From Chloroflexota bacterium (lineage in GTDB: Bacteria; Chloroflexota; Limnocylindria; Limnocylindrales; CSP1-4): a DNA stretch of 21,816 nt. A program made the position numbers and the translations under genes. The notes under the pieces were generated by a model. The model did no database searches. It worked only from the letters and a program-made list of their open reading frames with translations, and was not told where the DNA came from. The stretch lies in assembly GCA_021786915.1 (NCBI GenBank), contig JAJYMP010000363.1, positions 1-21,816 on the forward strand, given 5' to 3'. Positions 1 through 6,346 of this stretch are shown piece after piece; within the stretch, counting starts at the first letter, position 1; every line of letters begins with the position of its first letter.

Positions 1-2
1 TG

Positions 3-728
3 GCGCAGGCACGGCTCCGCCGACTCTGGGAGTGGGGCTACCTCGAGCGCGCGACGCTCCCACCGGCCGGTCCTCGGGGTGGCGCTCCGCTCGCCTACCG
101 CCTGTCGCCGGCCTGCCGTCGCCGACTCGGCTACCGACGCAGCCCGTGGCGCGGTCCCGGCTACCTCGCCCACACGCTCGACGCTGGTGAGGCAATCTGC
201 GCCCTCGTCCGGACGAGCGACCCGGACACCCGCCCGATCGTCCAACTCTGGCTCCCCGAGTCGATCGTCGCCGACGCCCTTCCAGATGGACCGGTCGCCG
301 ACGCGGTCGTCGTCCTGTCCGGAGAAGCGGGATCGGCCGTCATCTGTCTCGAGATCGACGAGTCGACGCAACACCTGGCACCGATTCGCGAGAAGCTCCG
401 AGCGTATCGACGGACTATCGGCGGACGGTCCGGCTGGCACGTCCTGTTCGTCGTCCCGACCGTCGCGCGACGAAGATGGCTGCGCCGGATCGCCCGAGCC
501 CAGGACCCTGGAACTGCCTCAGCCTGGGTGGTGACGATGGACGATCTTCGCAGAGGCGGAATCGATGCGCGGCTCATGCCGATGTTCGGTCCGTCGGCGC
601 GGTCGACGATCAGACCGCTCCTCGCCGACGAGCAGCCTCGCCGGTCGGCCTCGCCGGTCGCCAGCCATGCGTGGCTCGAGCTTCTGGGGTCGGGTGGTGG
701 CGAGGACACGGATAACGTGCTCCGGTGA
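3..728 (+). CDS. Replication-relaxation family protein, C-terminal part (5' end outside window)
   Basis: The frame is open from the first bases to a TGA at 726-728, so about 241 C-terminal residues are visible and the start lies upstream. The first residues (ARLRRLWEWGYLERATLPP) look like the end of a winged-helix domain. They are followed by an AYRLSP segment, a HTLDAGEAICALV stretch, a VICLEIDESTQ strand, a helix (REKLRAYRRTI) and a WHVLFVVP strand ending in an arginine-rich turn. This order is typical of the replication-relaxation (PF13814) family, found on plasmids and integrative elements and thought to help start replication or transfer. The assignment rests on pattern recognition; the winged-helix N-terminus cannot be checked here. 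The stop codon sits inside a palindrome (724-735). If the assignment is right, the left edge of the window is probably part of an integrated or plasmid-derived element. Confidence 0.7.
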   Translation, partial: AQARLRRLWEWGYLERATLPPAGPRGGAPLAYRLSPACRRRLGYRRSPWRGPGYLAHTLDAGEAICALVRTSDPDTRPIVQLWLPESIVADALPDGPVADAVVVLSGEAGSAVICLEIDESTQHLAPIREKLRAYRRTIGGRSGWHVLFVVPTVARRRWLRRIARAQDPGTASAWVVTMDDLRRGGIDARLMPMFGPSARSTIRPLLADEQPRRSASPVASHAWLELLGSGGGEDTDNVLR

Positions 729-741
729 CGTCACCTAGGTG
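724..741. promoter_or_regulatory. Overlapping palindromes at the end of the replication-relaxation gene
   Basis: GGTGACGTCACC (724-735) is a perfect 12-base palindrome and CACCTAGGTG (732-741) a perfect 10-base palindrome sharing four bases with it. The first contains the TGA stop of the upstream gene. They lie about 100 bases upstream of the next gene, so they could be a repressor site for it. No T-tract follows, so a terminator is less likely. The function is inferred only. Confidence 0.3.
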
Positions 742-844
742 CTGATCTCGGCCGTCCAGCCGAGCGGCCGTCTGGGCATCGCGGGCCTCTGCGGGCTGGG
801 TATGATTGCGCTTCAACTTCGGCCAGCGCAGGGAGGGGCCGGTC

Positions 845-1399
845 TTGCCGGGCAAGCTCGAGATCGCCGAGCTCCATAGGTTTCATCCTGGAGTGCCCGA
901 GGCGCAGTCAACCTACTACACCAGCGCTGCGGCGGTGTGCCTGCATCGACACCACACATCACCCAAACCCGTGATGGTCACCCTCGACACCGCGAGTGAC
1001 TCATACGATGCCGAATGGAACGAACCCACTGCGGCCGAGACACGCGGCCTGGCCAACAAGGACGAGGCGACGCGCGACGGGGCGTACTGCATCGCCCTGG
1101 CTGCGGCTCACGCTCACCTCCAGCGCATCGCGTTGCGGCGCTCCGAGGGGCTGACCGGAGCCGATTGGTACCTCGTCCCTTCGGACGCCGAGGTCGGCGA
1201 TGATCTGGAAATGGACCTCGAGCGCACCGACATCGTCCGTCTCGAGGTGTCGGGCGTCGACCTAGACGACGATGCCAAGATGCTGGGCCGACTGAATGAG
1301 AAGCTCCGCCAAGCCCGGAAGGGAAAGTCGGCCTTCCCGGCCTATGCTGGCGTCGTCGGCTTCCGCGGCGCTCGGGTCCAATTCGCGAAGGTGCTGTAG
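845..1399 (+). CDS. Hypothetical protein, first gene of an abutting pair
   Basis: I do not recognise this family with certainty. The longest open frame starts at a TTG at 806, but the TTG at 845 has a strong ribosome-binding site (GGGAGG at 831-836, 8 bases before it) and is preferred; this gives 184 residues. The protein is mixed alpha/beta, with a helix-rich segment (DGAYCIALAAAHAHLQRIALRR), then GADWYLVPS and RLEVSGVDL about 26 residues later, and a final strand AYAGVVGFRG. The G-x-D ... L-E-V-S-G spacing faintly recalls PD-(D/E)XK nuclease cores, but the usual lysine is a serine, so this is only a hint. The stop is directly followed by the GTG of the next gene, so the two are almost certainly co-transcribed. 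Confidence 0.6.
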   Translation: MPGKLEIAELHRFHPGVPEAQSTYYTSAAAVCLHRHHTSPKPVMVTLDTASDSYDAEWNEPTAAETRGLANKDEATRDGAYCIALAAAHAHLQRIALRRSEGLTGADWYLVPSDAEVGDDLEMDLERTDIVRLEVSGVDLDDDAKMLGRLNEKLRQARKGKSAFPAYAGVVGFRGARVQFAKVL

Positions 1400-2536
1400 G
1401 TGTCGCTCGAGGTACACCGCCGGGCTGAAACCCTCATGGCTGCAGCCGATGCCGCGGTAGCCCAGGGCCGGCACGAAGACGCACAAGGACTCTACCGCGA
1501 GGCGGCAAACGCCGAAGCCGAGGCGTATGGGCTGATCCCGGCAGATCGGGTGCGAACCAGAGGCGTGCTCGCCGTCAGCGCTGTGGCGCTTTATCGCAAG
1601 TCGGGTGACCCGGCCGAAGCCCTGCGGCGGGCCTACTTGTATCTGGCCGAACCGGATCTGCACGAGGCCGCCCGTGAGGACCTTGAGGACCTACTCGGAG
1701 ACCTACGGGCCGAGCAACTTGAACGTGTCAACGGGCGGGCCCTAGGACCCGATTGGTTCGAGTGGCGGCTCGCCGGACCGAACGTGGGCAAGGGCACCGC
1801 GCCGCTGCCACTCGTTGCTCAGAAGATCGACCAGATCCAGAAGTACGCGACCAGGGTCTACGAGTTCGTCGCCGGCATGCCAATCCGCATGCACGGACCC
1901 GTGGATGAGTCCGTCCGCGAGGGCATGGAGCTGGTGATGAGCCAACCAGCCGCCGGCAGTTTCAAGTTCTCGCTCCGACTCTCGGTGCCTCAGGAGCAGA
2001 TGGCACTTTTCGTAGAGTCCGCAGCGGTGGTTCCGGAGCGGGTCGGAGATGTCTTCTTCCGTGTCCTTGAGGCCACGGTGGACGGTGACACCAGCCAACT
2101 CGAGCAGACTGTTCCTGCGCCCGCGTACCAGGACGCGTTCATGCGCCTGGTCCGGAACCTCCTTCCCGATGGCAAGGACCTCAGCGAGATCGAGGTTCGC
2201 CGTCAAGGAACCGACTCACCCGTGGCTGCGGTTCTAAGGCCCGTCCTGCGCGGCCCTCTGGACAGGCGCATCAAGGCCCGCCGGCCGCCACGAGACACGA
2301 CGCAGAAAGAGACCACGCGAGTCGATGTGCTCCGCGGACTCCAGCTGAACAAGCATTGGATTGTCCTCGGCACCGAGGATCGTGAGCGCTTCTGCTGGGA
2401 TGACGGCGAGGTAGTGCTCGAAGACGCGGTCGAAGGTCTCGTCAATCACCGTGTCCGGGTGACGGGGCACATGAAGGGCAAGCGGTTCGTGATCGAGGAC
2501 ATCGTGGCGGCCGATCCGGACGAGCCAGACCAGTAG
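1400..2536 (+). CDS. Hypothetical protein with TPR-like N-terminus and small beta C-terminal domain
   Basis: The GTG start immediately follows the stop of the preceding gene, giving 378 residues. Residues 1-105 are alanine-rich paired helices (AETLMAAADAAVAQGRHEDAQGLYREAANAEAEAYG and a second unit around residues 55-85) resembling tetratricopeptide hairpins. The middle region (about 140-300) is mixed alpha/beta with a regular strand pattern around 188-200. The C-terminus (about 305-372) looks like a small OB/SH3-like barrel, containing HRVRVTGHMKGKRFVIEDI. The family is not recognised. Tight coupling to the upstream unknown gene suggests the two products work together. There is no signal peptide or transmembrane segment, so the protein is probably cytoplasmic. 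A defence or mobile-element role would fit the neighbourhood but is not shown by the sequence. Confidence 0.65.
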   Translation: MSLEVHRRAETLMAAADAAVAQGRHEDAQGLYREAANAEAEAYGLIPADRVRTRGVLAVSAVALYRKSGDPAEALRRAYLYLAEPDLHEAAREDLEDLLGDLRAEQLERVNGRALGPDWFEWRLAGPNVGKGTAPLPLVAQKIDQIQKYATRVYEFVAGMPIRMHGPVDESVREGMELVMSQPAAGSFKFSLRLSVPQEQMALFVESAAVVPERVGDVFFRVLEATVDGDTSQLEQTVPAPAYQDAFMRLVRNLLPDGKDLSEIEVRRQGTDSPVAAVLRPVLRGPLDRRIKARRPPRDTTQKETTRVDVLRGLQLNKHWIVLGTEDRERFCWDDGEVVLEDAVEGLVNHRVRVTGHMKGKRFVIEDIVAADPDEPDQ

Positions 2537-3249
2537 CGGCAGTTCGGGCATTCCCGATCCACGGTCGTACACAATCTCGTACACATCTGGCATTGACCCG
2601 ACCCTGCCCTTAGCGCACGCTGCGATCGGGTGGCTGAGGCCAGAGGATGCGTACCTGAGCGCTTCAGCCGCCCGCCACGTTCGATGGTCGAACGGGCAGC
2701 GAGCTCCCCGGCACGAGCTCCCGCGGCAGATGCCGTGATCGGTCCAGCGCCGGCGTTCGGATCCTCTGCGGTCCGCGACGACTGAAGCACCTTACCAACC
2801 ACACAGCGCTGCCAATCGCGCGCACTTTGATGCGTGCGATCGCGCGAGGCGTGCCGCCACCTGGCGCTGGCGGAGTCCGGCCGGGATACGGCCGTCGCGA
2901 GGAACACTCCTCGACGGTCCGTCCACCGGTCGCCTCCCGCCCATCGTCGGGGCGCGGCGCGACCGGTCTCGGTCTGTCCGGGCGACCTCGCCGACGGCTC
3001 TCTCGTTCCTGATCGGACTCAGGTCTGCGTTCGGGCGGCGGATGACATCCGCGCCGGAACGGAGGTGATGCCCCGAAGGGGTTCGGAAGATGCCGGCGGC
3101 CTGCGCGCCCGCCCGGCGTTCGACAACGTGTTGCGCGCCCAGGACCGGGGCCGATCTCGCCGATCGCATCGAGTGCAGCGTGCCGCGCCTGCGCTCGTCT
3201 GCCTCCGGTCCGCCTGTCGTGCGGCGTTCGACCCACCTGGAGGTTTCTG
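2537..3249. other. 713-base intergenic stretch without a convincing gene
   Basis: Several frames stay open because of the high GC content, but their translations are arginine/proline/serine-rich and lack domain-like patterns. The stretch separates the unknown gene pair from the ubiquitin-like operon and should hold that operon's promoter, though I could not pick a confident -35/-10 pair. Just before the operon is a clear ribosome-binding site (GGAGG at 3239-3243). A 60-codon frame starting at ATG 3068 ends in a TGATG overlap with the modifier gene, but its ribosome-binding site is too close and its composition is not protein-like. Confidence 0.5.
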
Positions 3250-3489
3250 ATGCAGACGATGCAAGCCGCCGAGACGACGAAGGTCATCTACGGCGTCAAC
3301 GAGCTCGAGCTCGATCTGGCCGGCAAGACGGTCCGCGGGATCTGGAAGGTCCTCGAACAGGTCTTCAACATCCCGCGCGACGCGGTCGTGACGGTCAACG
3401 GCGCCCGCACCGACGACGAGTACGTCGTTCGTCCGGGCGACGAGATCGAGTTCCAGAAGGCAGCCGGCGTGAAGGGCCAGGCGGCCTGA
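3250..3489 (+). CDS. Ubiquitin-like beta-grasp modifier, PRTRC protein C-like
   Basis: This 79-residue protein has the beta-grasp pattern: a strand (KVIYGVNELELDL), a helix (VRGIWKVLEQVF), a strand (AVVTVNG), then EYVVRPGDEIEFQKA, the RPGD-x-I-x-F turn common in MoaD/ThiS/ubiquitin-like folds. The start is ATG with GGAGG six bases upstream. Genes for E2-, JAB- and E1-like proteins follow, so it is the likely modifier attached to targets through its C-terminus. It does not end in Gly-Gly. It ends GVKG followed by QAA. From memory, PRTRC system protein C ends in a similar phenylalanine-containing strand plus GTKG, so the glycine at residue 76 may be the mature terminus and QAA a tail removed by the JAB peptidase. 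The fold is strongly supported by context; tail processing is inference. Confidence 0.8.
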   Translation: MQTMQAAETTKVIYGVNELELDLAGKTVRGIWKVLEQVFNIPRDAVVTVNGARTDDEYVVRPGDEIEFQKAAGVKGQAA

Positions 3490-3494
3490 CACGT

Positions 3495-3573
3495 TGGCTT
3501 CGGCCACACCTGGGGGATCCCCGGGTCCGGTGGTGCCGCACGGCACGCCGGGCTCGGGGTCCTTCGGGGGACC
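3495..3573 (+). promoter_or_regulatory. Cluster of small hairpins between modifier and E2 genes
   Basis: The 111-base spacer holds several short inverted repeats: TGGC-TTCG-GCCA (3495-3506), the self-complementary GGGGATCCCC (3512-3521), GTGCC-GCAC-GGCAC (3533-3546) and GGTCC-TTCGGG-GGACC (3558-3573). None is followed by a T-tract. They could stabilise or attenuate the message so that the modifier is made in larger amounts than the enzymes. The ribosome-binding site for the next gene (AAGGAG, 3585-3590) lies just after them. Confidence 0.35.
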
Positions 3574-3600
3574 GATTGCTGAGAAAGGAGCTCCCGTCCC

Positions 3601-4374
3601 ATGCAGTCGCGCACATTCCTGCGCATCGAAGGCGATCTGGTGAGTCTCGTGAGCGAGGTCATCGACCGTGAGGTCGCGCTCCCCGACCTCCTCGCCGAGC
3701 TCACCACCACTCAGGTTCAAGCGAGCCCGCGGCTGCCGACCGGCTGCCGCTTCTGGGTCCGCTCCGGCGCGAACGACCGAACGGTCTTCGTCGTCGAGCA
3801 GGCCCCGATGCGGCGGACGATCGAGTACCACGCGAGCCGACGTTACGACAGCGAGCCGACCTCGCATCGACTCGCCCTGCCGTACGTCGTCTTCGTCGTC
3901 TCGACCTATGGGGAGCAGATCGAGGGCCTCGCGACCTATTTCCGGACGGCGCCCCTGCGCTCGCTCGATGACGCGCTCCTCTGCTCGACCCTGCCGAACA
4001 CGAACGACGATGGGATCGTCTGTCTCGGCTCGGTCCGGGTCAGCGGGGCGACGGTCGGCGAGCGGGTCGACGCGCTGATCGGCGCGTTCTGGGCGAGTCG
4101 CTTCAACCAGGACCTGCGGCGCCATCCGCTCTCGTTCAGCGGTGGCTTCCGGGCCTGGGCGGCCCGCTCGCGACGAGATCCGCTTGCCGCCCTCGCCTTC
4201 GAGTACGACCGCTACTGGCGGACCCTCCGCCAGGTCGTCGCCTCGATGGCCGGGCTCGCGGCGACCGAGCTCCCGGCCGCGACGCCGATCCCCGATGAGC
4301 CCGAGACGTCCGAGGTCCAGACCCCCGAGCCCGCACCGGTCGACGGAGGTGAGGCAGATGTCCTCGCTTCGTGA
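3601..4374 (+). CDS. E2-like (UBC-fold) protein, PRTRC protein B-like
   Basis: This 257-residue protein starts at ATG with AAGGAG ten bases upstream. Its core runs from a strand near 91-103 (LALPYVVFVVSTYGEQIEGL), through TAPLRSLDDALLCSTLPNT (116-134), to DDGIVCLGSVRV (136-147), then a helix ending in FWASRFNQDL and a final W-containing segment. PRTRC system protein B, a divergent bacterial E2-like family, has the same order: a strand with an al/gl turn, T-x-L-x-x-A-P, N-T/V, G-x-V-C-x-G, then FF-x-S-x-F. Cys141 in GIVCLGS is the candidate thioester cysteine; Cys128 is a second, less likely one. The last 35 residues (PIPDEPETSEVQTPEPAP) are a disordered acidic/proline tail. The E2 role is inferred from the motifs and the E1/JAB/modifier neighbours. 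The gene overlaps the next by 17 bases. Confidence 0.7.
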   Translation: MQSRTFLRIEGDLVSLVSEVIDREVALPDLLAELTTTQVQASPRLPTGCRFWVRSGANDRTVFVVEQAPMRRTIEYHASRRYDSEPTSHRLALPYVVFVVSTYGEQIEGLATYFRTAPLRSLDDALLCSTLPNTNDDGIVCLGSVRVSGATVGERVDALIGAFWASRFNQDLRRHPLSFSGGFRAWAARSRRDPLAALAFEYDRYWRTLRQVVASMAGLAATELPAATPIPDEPETSEVQTPEPAPVDGGEADVLAS

Positions 4375-4618
4375 CCACCTCGCGCGGACGCCGGAGATCC
4401 GGCCACGGGCGTTCGGCTCGTTCGTCGCCCCGTTCATCGGCGAGCGGACGAGTGACCTCCCGCCCCGCTACGTCGAGGAGGCGGCGCTCACGGTTCTCGC
4501 CGCGGTGTTCCGCCAGAGCGGGCCGATCCGCGAGCAGCTCGTTGCCGAGCGTCGACGGTTCGATCGGCTCACCGAGCGTGTTCATCGGCTGCCCGAGCAG
4601 CCGAGGGGAGGGGACTGA
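4358..4618 (+). CDS. Small helical protein of unknown function inside the conjugation operon
   Basis: The start is the ATG at 4358 with GGAGG at 4345-4349; a longer upstream frame only shadows the E2-like gene. The 86-residue product has a basic N-terminus (SSLRDHLARTPEIRPRAF), a central GSFVAPFIGERTSDLPPRYVEE segment, a hydrophobic helix (AALTVLAAVFRQ) and a charged, coiled-coil-like helix (REQLVAERRRFDRLTERVHRL), ending PRGGD. It overlaps the E2-like gene by 17 bases and shares one base with the JAB gene (TGATG), so it is translated as part of the operon. It sits in the same region as the small protein F gene of PRTRC cassettes, but I cannot show homology. It is not a beta-grasp fold, so the GG near its end is probably chance. 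It could be a scaffold between E2 and JAB, or a substrate. Confidence 0.7.
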   Translation: MSSLRDHLARTPEIRPRAFGSFVAPFIGERTSDLPPRYVEEAALTVLAAVFRQSGPIREQLVAERRRFDRLTERVHRLPEQPRGGD

Positions 4619-5451
4619 TGTTCCCGATCCTTGCCGCTGGGTCGCAGACCGAGCTGGTCGGTCTGCCGCTCTTCGTCGTCGCCCGCGACGGGCTCTATCT
4701 CCGGAAGCGGACGCTCCTCGGCCTCTCCCAAACGAAGGTCGAAGGGGCGGCCCATCTGCCGCTCGAGCGGGAGTATCTCGACTACGCGCTGCCAGCGATC
4801 CCCGCGGATCTGATGGGGCGGGTCGTCGGGTTCTTCCGCGCCGTCTACCGGCAGCAGCGGACCGAGGCGCTTGTCCTCCTCCTCTGGGAGGGCGGACGCT
4901 TCGCGATCCACGTGCCTGGCCAGAAGGTCACTGCCGCCTCGGTGCGGTTCAGCGTCGCTGAGGCCGAGCTCCCGGCGGGCTCGCGTCTCGTCGGTACGAT
5001 CCACTCCCACGGCGCCTTCGGCGCCGGGGCGAGCTCGATCGACGAAGACGACGAGGCCGAGCTCGACGGGCTCCACGTCGTCGTCGGCGACTTCGATCGG
5101 CGGCGGCAGACCTACTCGGCGGCGCTCGTCGTCGACGGTCGCCGGTTCGACGTCCGCCTGAGGAACGTCCTCGAGCGGCCCCGCCGGCTCATCGAGCCGC
5201 CGGAGGACTGGCTGCGGCGGGTGACGCTCCTGCTGCCGCCCCGGCCGTCGAAGGCGAAGGGTGGGCCAGCCGGGTCGAACGGCGCCACGGCGTCGGTCCC
5301 GGCGAGGCCTGCGGCTCGAGCGAGCCACGTCGATCTCGACGTCGCGCTCGCCCGAGCCGACCGACTCGCCGGCGAGCTCGGGTTGCACCTCTCGTACTGG
5401 CTCGTGCCGGTCTCCGGAGCGAGTCGGGAGGGCGGTGGCGTCGATGACTGA
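4618..5451 (+). CDS. JAB/JAMM metallopeptidase, PRTRC protein A-like (deubiquitinase-like)
   Basis: The 277-residue product starts at ATG overlapping the previous stop by one base. An N-terminal domain (1-75), with FVVARDGLYLRKR near residue 19, precedes the JAB domain (about 78-185). The JAMM zinc motif is complete: His129 and His131 in THIS-type context (TIHSHG), seven residues, Ser139, two residues, Asp142. Glu83 in RTEALVLL is the likely catalytic glutamate. PRTRC system protein A has the same layout, with an ADGLY-type N-terminus followed by an HSHG JAB domain. The likely role is to trim the modifier precursor and/or release it from targets. After residue 190 comes a flexible alanine/proline linker and a C-terminal helix (LDVALARADRLAGELG). 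The last 8 bases overlap the E1-like gene. Confidence 0.85.
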   Translation: MFPILAAGSQTELVGLPLFVVARDGLYLRKRTLLGLSQTKVEGAAHLPLEREYLDYALPAIPADLMGRVVGFFRAVYRQQRTEALVLLLWEGGRFAIHVPGQKVTAASVRFSVAEAELPAGSRLVGTIHSHGAFGAGASSIDEDDEAELDGLHVVVGDFDRRRQTYSAALVVDGRRFDVRLRNVLERPRRLIEPPEDWLRRVTLLLPPRPSKAKGGPAGSNGATASVPARPAARASHVDLDVALARADRLAGELGLHLSYWLVPVSGASREGGGVDD

Positions 5452-6145
5452 GCGGGTCGTGCTGATCGGACTGGGCGGCATCGGGAGCCAGCTCCTGCCG
5501 TCACTTGTCCGATATCTCTCGTTCCGACCCGAGCCGCGGCCGCTCCTCGTCCTCGTCGACGGCGACGCCTACGAGATCTCGAACCGGTCGCGCCAGCTCT
5601 TCCCCGACGAGGCCCTGGGCACGAACAAGGCCGAGGCCTTGGCCCAGCTGTTCCGGGGAAGCGGGCTCGGGATCCAGGCGATCGCCGAGTACGTGCGCTC
5701 CGACAATGTCGGGCTCGTGGTCCGCGAGGGCGACGTCTGTCTCCTCGCGGTCGACAACCACCCGACCCGGGCGCTCGTCGACCGGCACATCGCCAGTCTA
5801 TCGGACGTGACGCTCATCAGTGGCGGCAACGACGAGACCGACGGCAACGTCCAGCTCGTCCGCCGCCGCGACGGGGTGAGCGTCGATGGCTCGCTCACCG
5901 AGATCCACCCGGAGATCGGTCGGGCGGCCGGCTCGGAGGTCACGCCGGGTGCCGGCTGTGCGGCCCTCGCGGCCGAGCGGCCCCAGCTCGTCGTGACGAA
6001 CCTGATGGTCGCGAGCGCGATGCTCAACTGCCTCTGGGCGGTCATCGAGCAGGGCAGCGTCCCCTACAGCGAGGTCTACCTCGACGTCGTCCACAACGTG
6101 GCCCGCAGCCGCAGCTGGGTTCGCGTCCCGGCCGGCGCGCCGTAG
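5444..6145 (+). CDS. ThiF/E1-like adenylyltransferase, PRTRC ThiF-like
   Basis: The 233-residue product starts at ATG inside the end of the JAB gene (8-base overlap). It has the E1/ThiF/MoeB core: a nucleotide-binding VLIGLGGIGSQ loop (6-16), VDGDAYEISNRSRQLFP (38-54) equivalent to the canonical D-x-D-x-x-x-SNLNRQ, GTNKAEAL (59-66) with the conserved lysine, and LLAVDNHPTR (100-109). Cys172 in PGAGCAAL is the candidate thioester cysteine; the following PQLVVTNLMVASAMLNCLW helix resembles the matching part of PRTRC ThiF proteins. The protein should adenylate the modifier C-terminus with ATP and pass it to the E2-like protein. It is short, a minimal adenylation domain without extra E1 domains. 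It is the last gene of the operon; a hairpin follows at 6173-6205. Confidence 0.88.
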   Translation: MTERVVLIGLGGIGSQLLPSLVRYLSFRPEPRPLLVLVDGDAYEISNRSRQLFPDEALGTNKAEALAQLFRGSGLGIQAIAEYVRSDNVGLVVREGDVCLLAVDNHPTRALVDRHIASLSDVTLISGGNDETDGNVQLVRRRDGVSVDGSLTEIHPEIGRAAGSEVTPGAGCAALAAERPQLVVTNLMVASAMLNCLWAVIEQGSVPYSEVYLDVVHNVARSRSWVRVPAGAP

Positions 6146-6172
6146 GGGGGTGTGGTTCAAGGGTGCACATAA

Positions 6173-6205
6173 GGCCGGGGAGGCGCCAGACGGCGCTCCC
6201 CGGCC
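6173..6205. terminator. GC-rich hairpin between convergent genes
   Basis: GGCCGGGGAG (6173-6182) pairs with CTCCCCGGCC (6196-6205). With one bulged G the stem continues for four more pairs around a short loop. It lies 27 bases after the E1-like gene and before the end of the minus-strand DUF5677-like gene. No T-tract follows on the plus strand, so it is either a weak or factor-assisted bidirectional terminator or an mRNA-stabilising stem. Confidence 0.5.
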
Positions 6206-6346
6206 GACAACGCCGATACGAAGCAGGGACAGTCGTGCCTCGCCGAGCGGCGGGCTAAAGGAAGGGGTAAGGCTCCATGTGGGACCTGTCGCCAAGGGCG
6301 TCGAGGATCCGCGCGGAAACCGCGGCGGTGCGCCCGTCGGTCGGGA

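Noticed and set aside
2446..2907. Minus-strand frame with a CQMC...CPNC zinc-ribbon-like pattern
   Set aside because: The cysteine pattern overlaps the end of the plus-strand gene in antisense, and the rest of the frame is low-complexity with no start signal.
3068..3250. 60-codon frame ending in a TGATG overlap with the modifier gene
   Set aside because: The GGAGG is only two bases from the ATG and the arginine/alanine-rich translation does not look like a protein.
3019..4437. 472-codon minus-strand frame across the modifier and E2 genes
   Set aside because: It is antisense to well-supported genes and its translation is an R/D/G/E-rich shadow typical of high-GC DNA.
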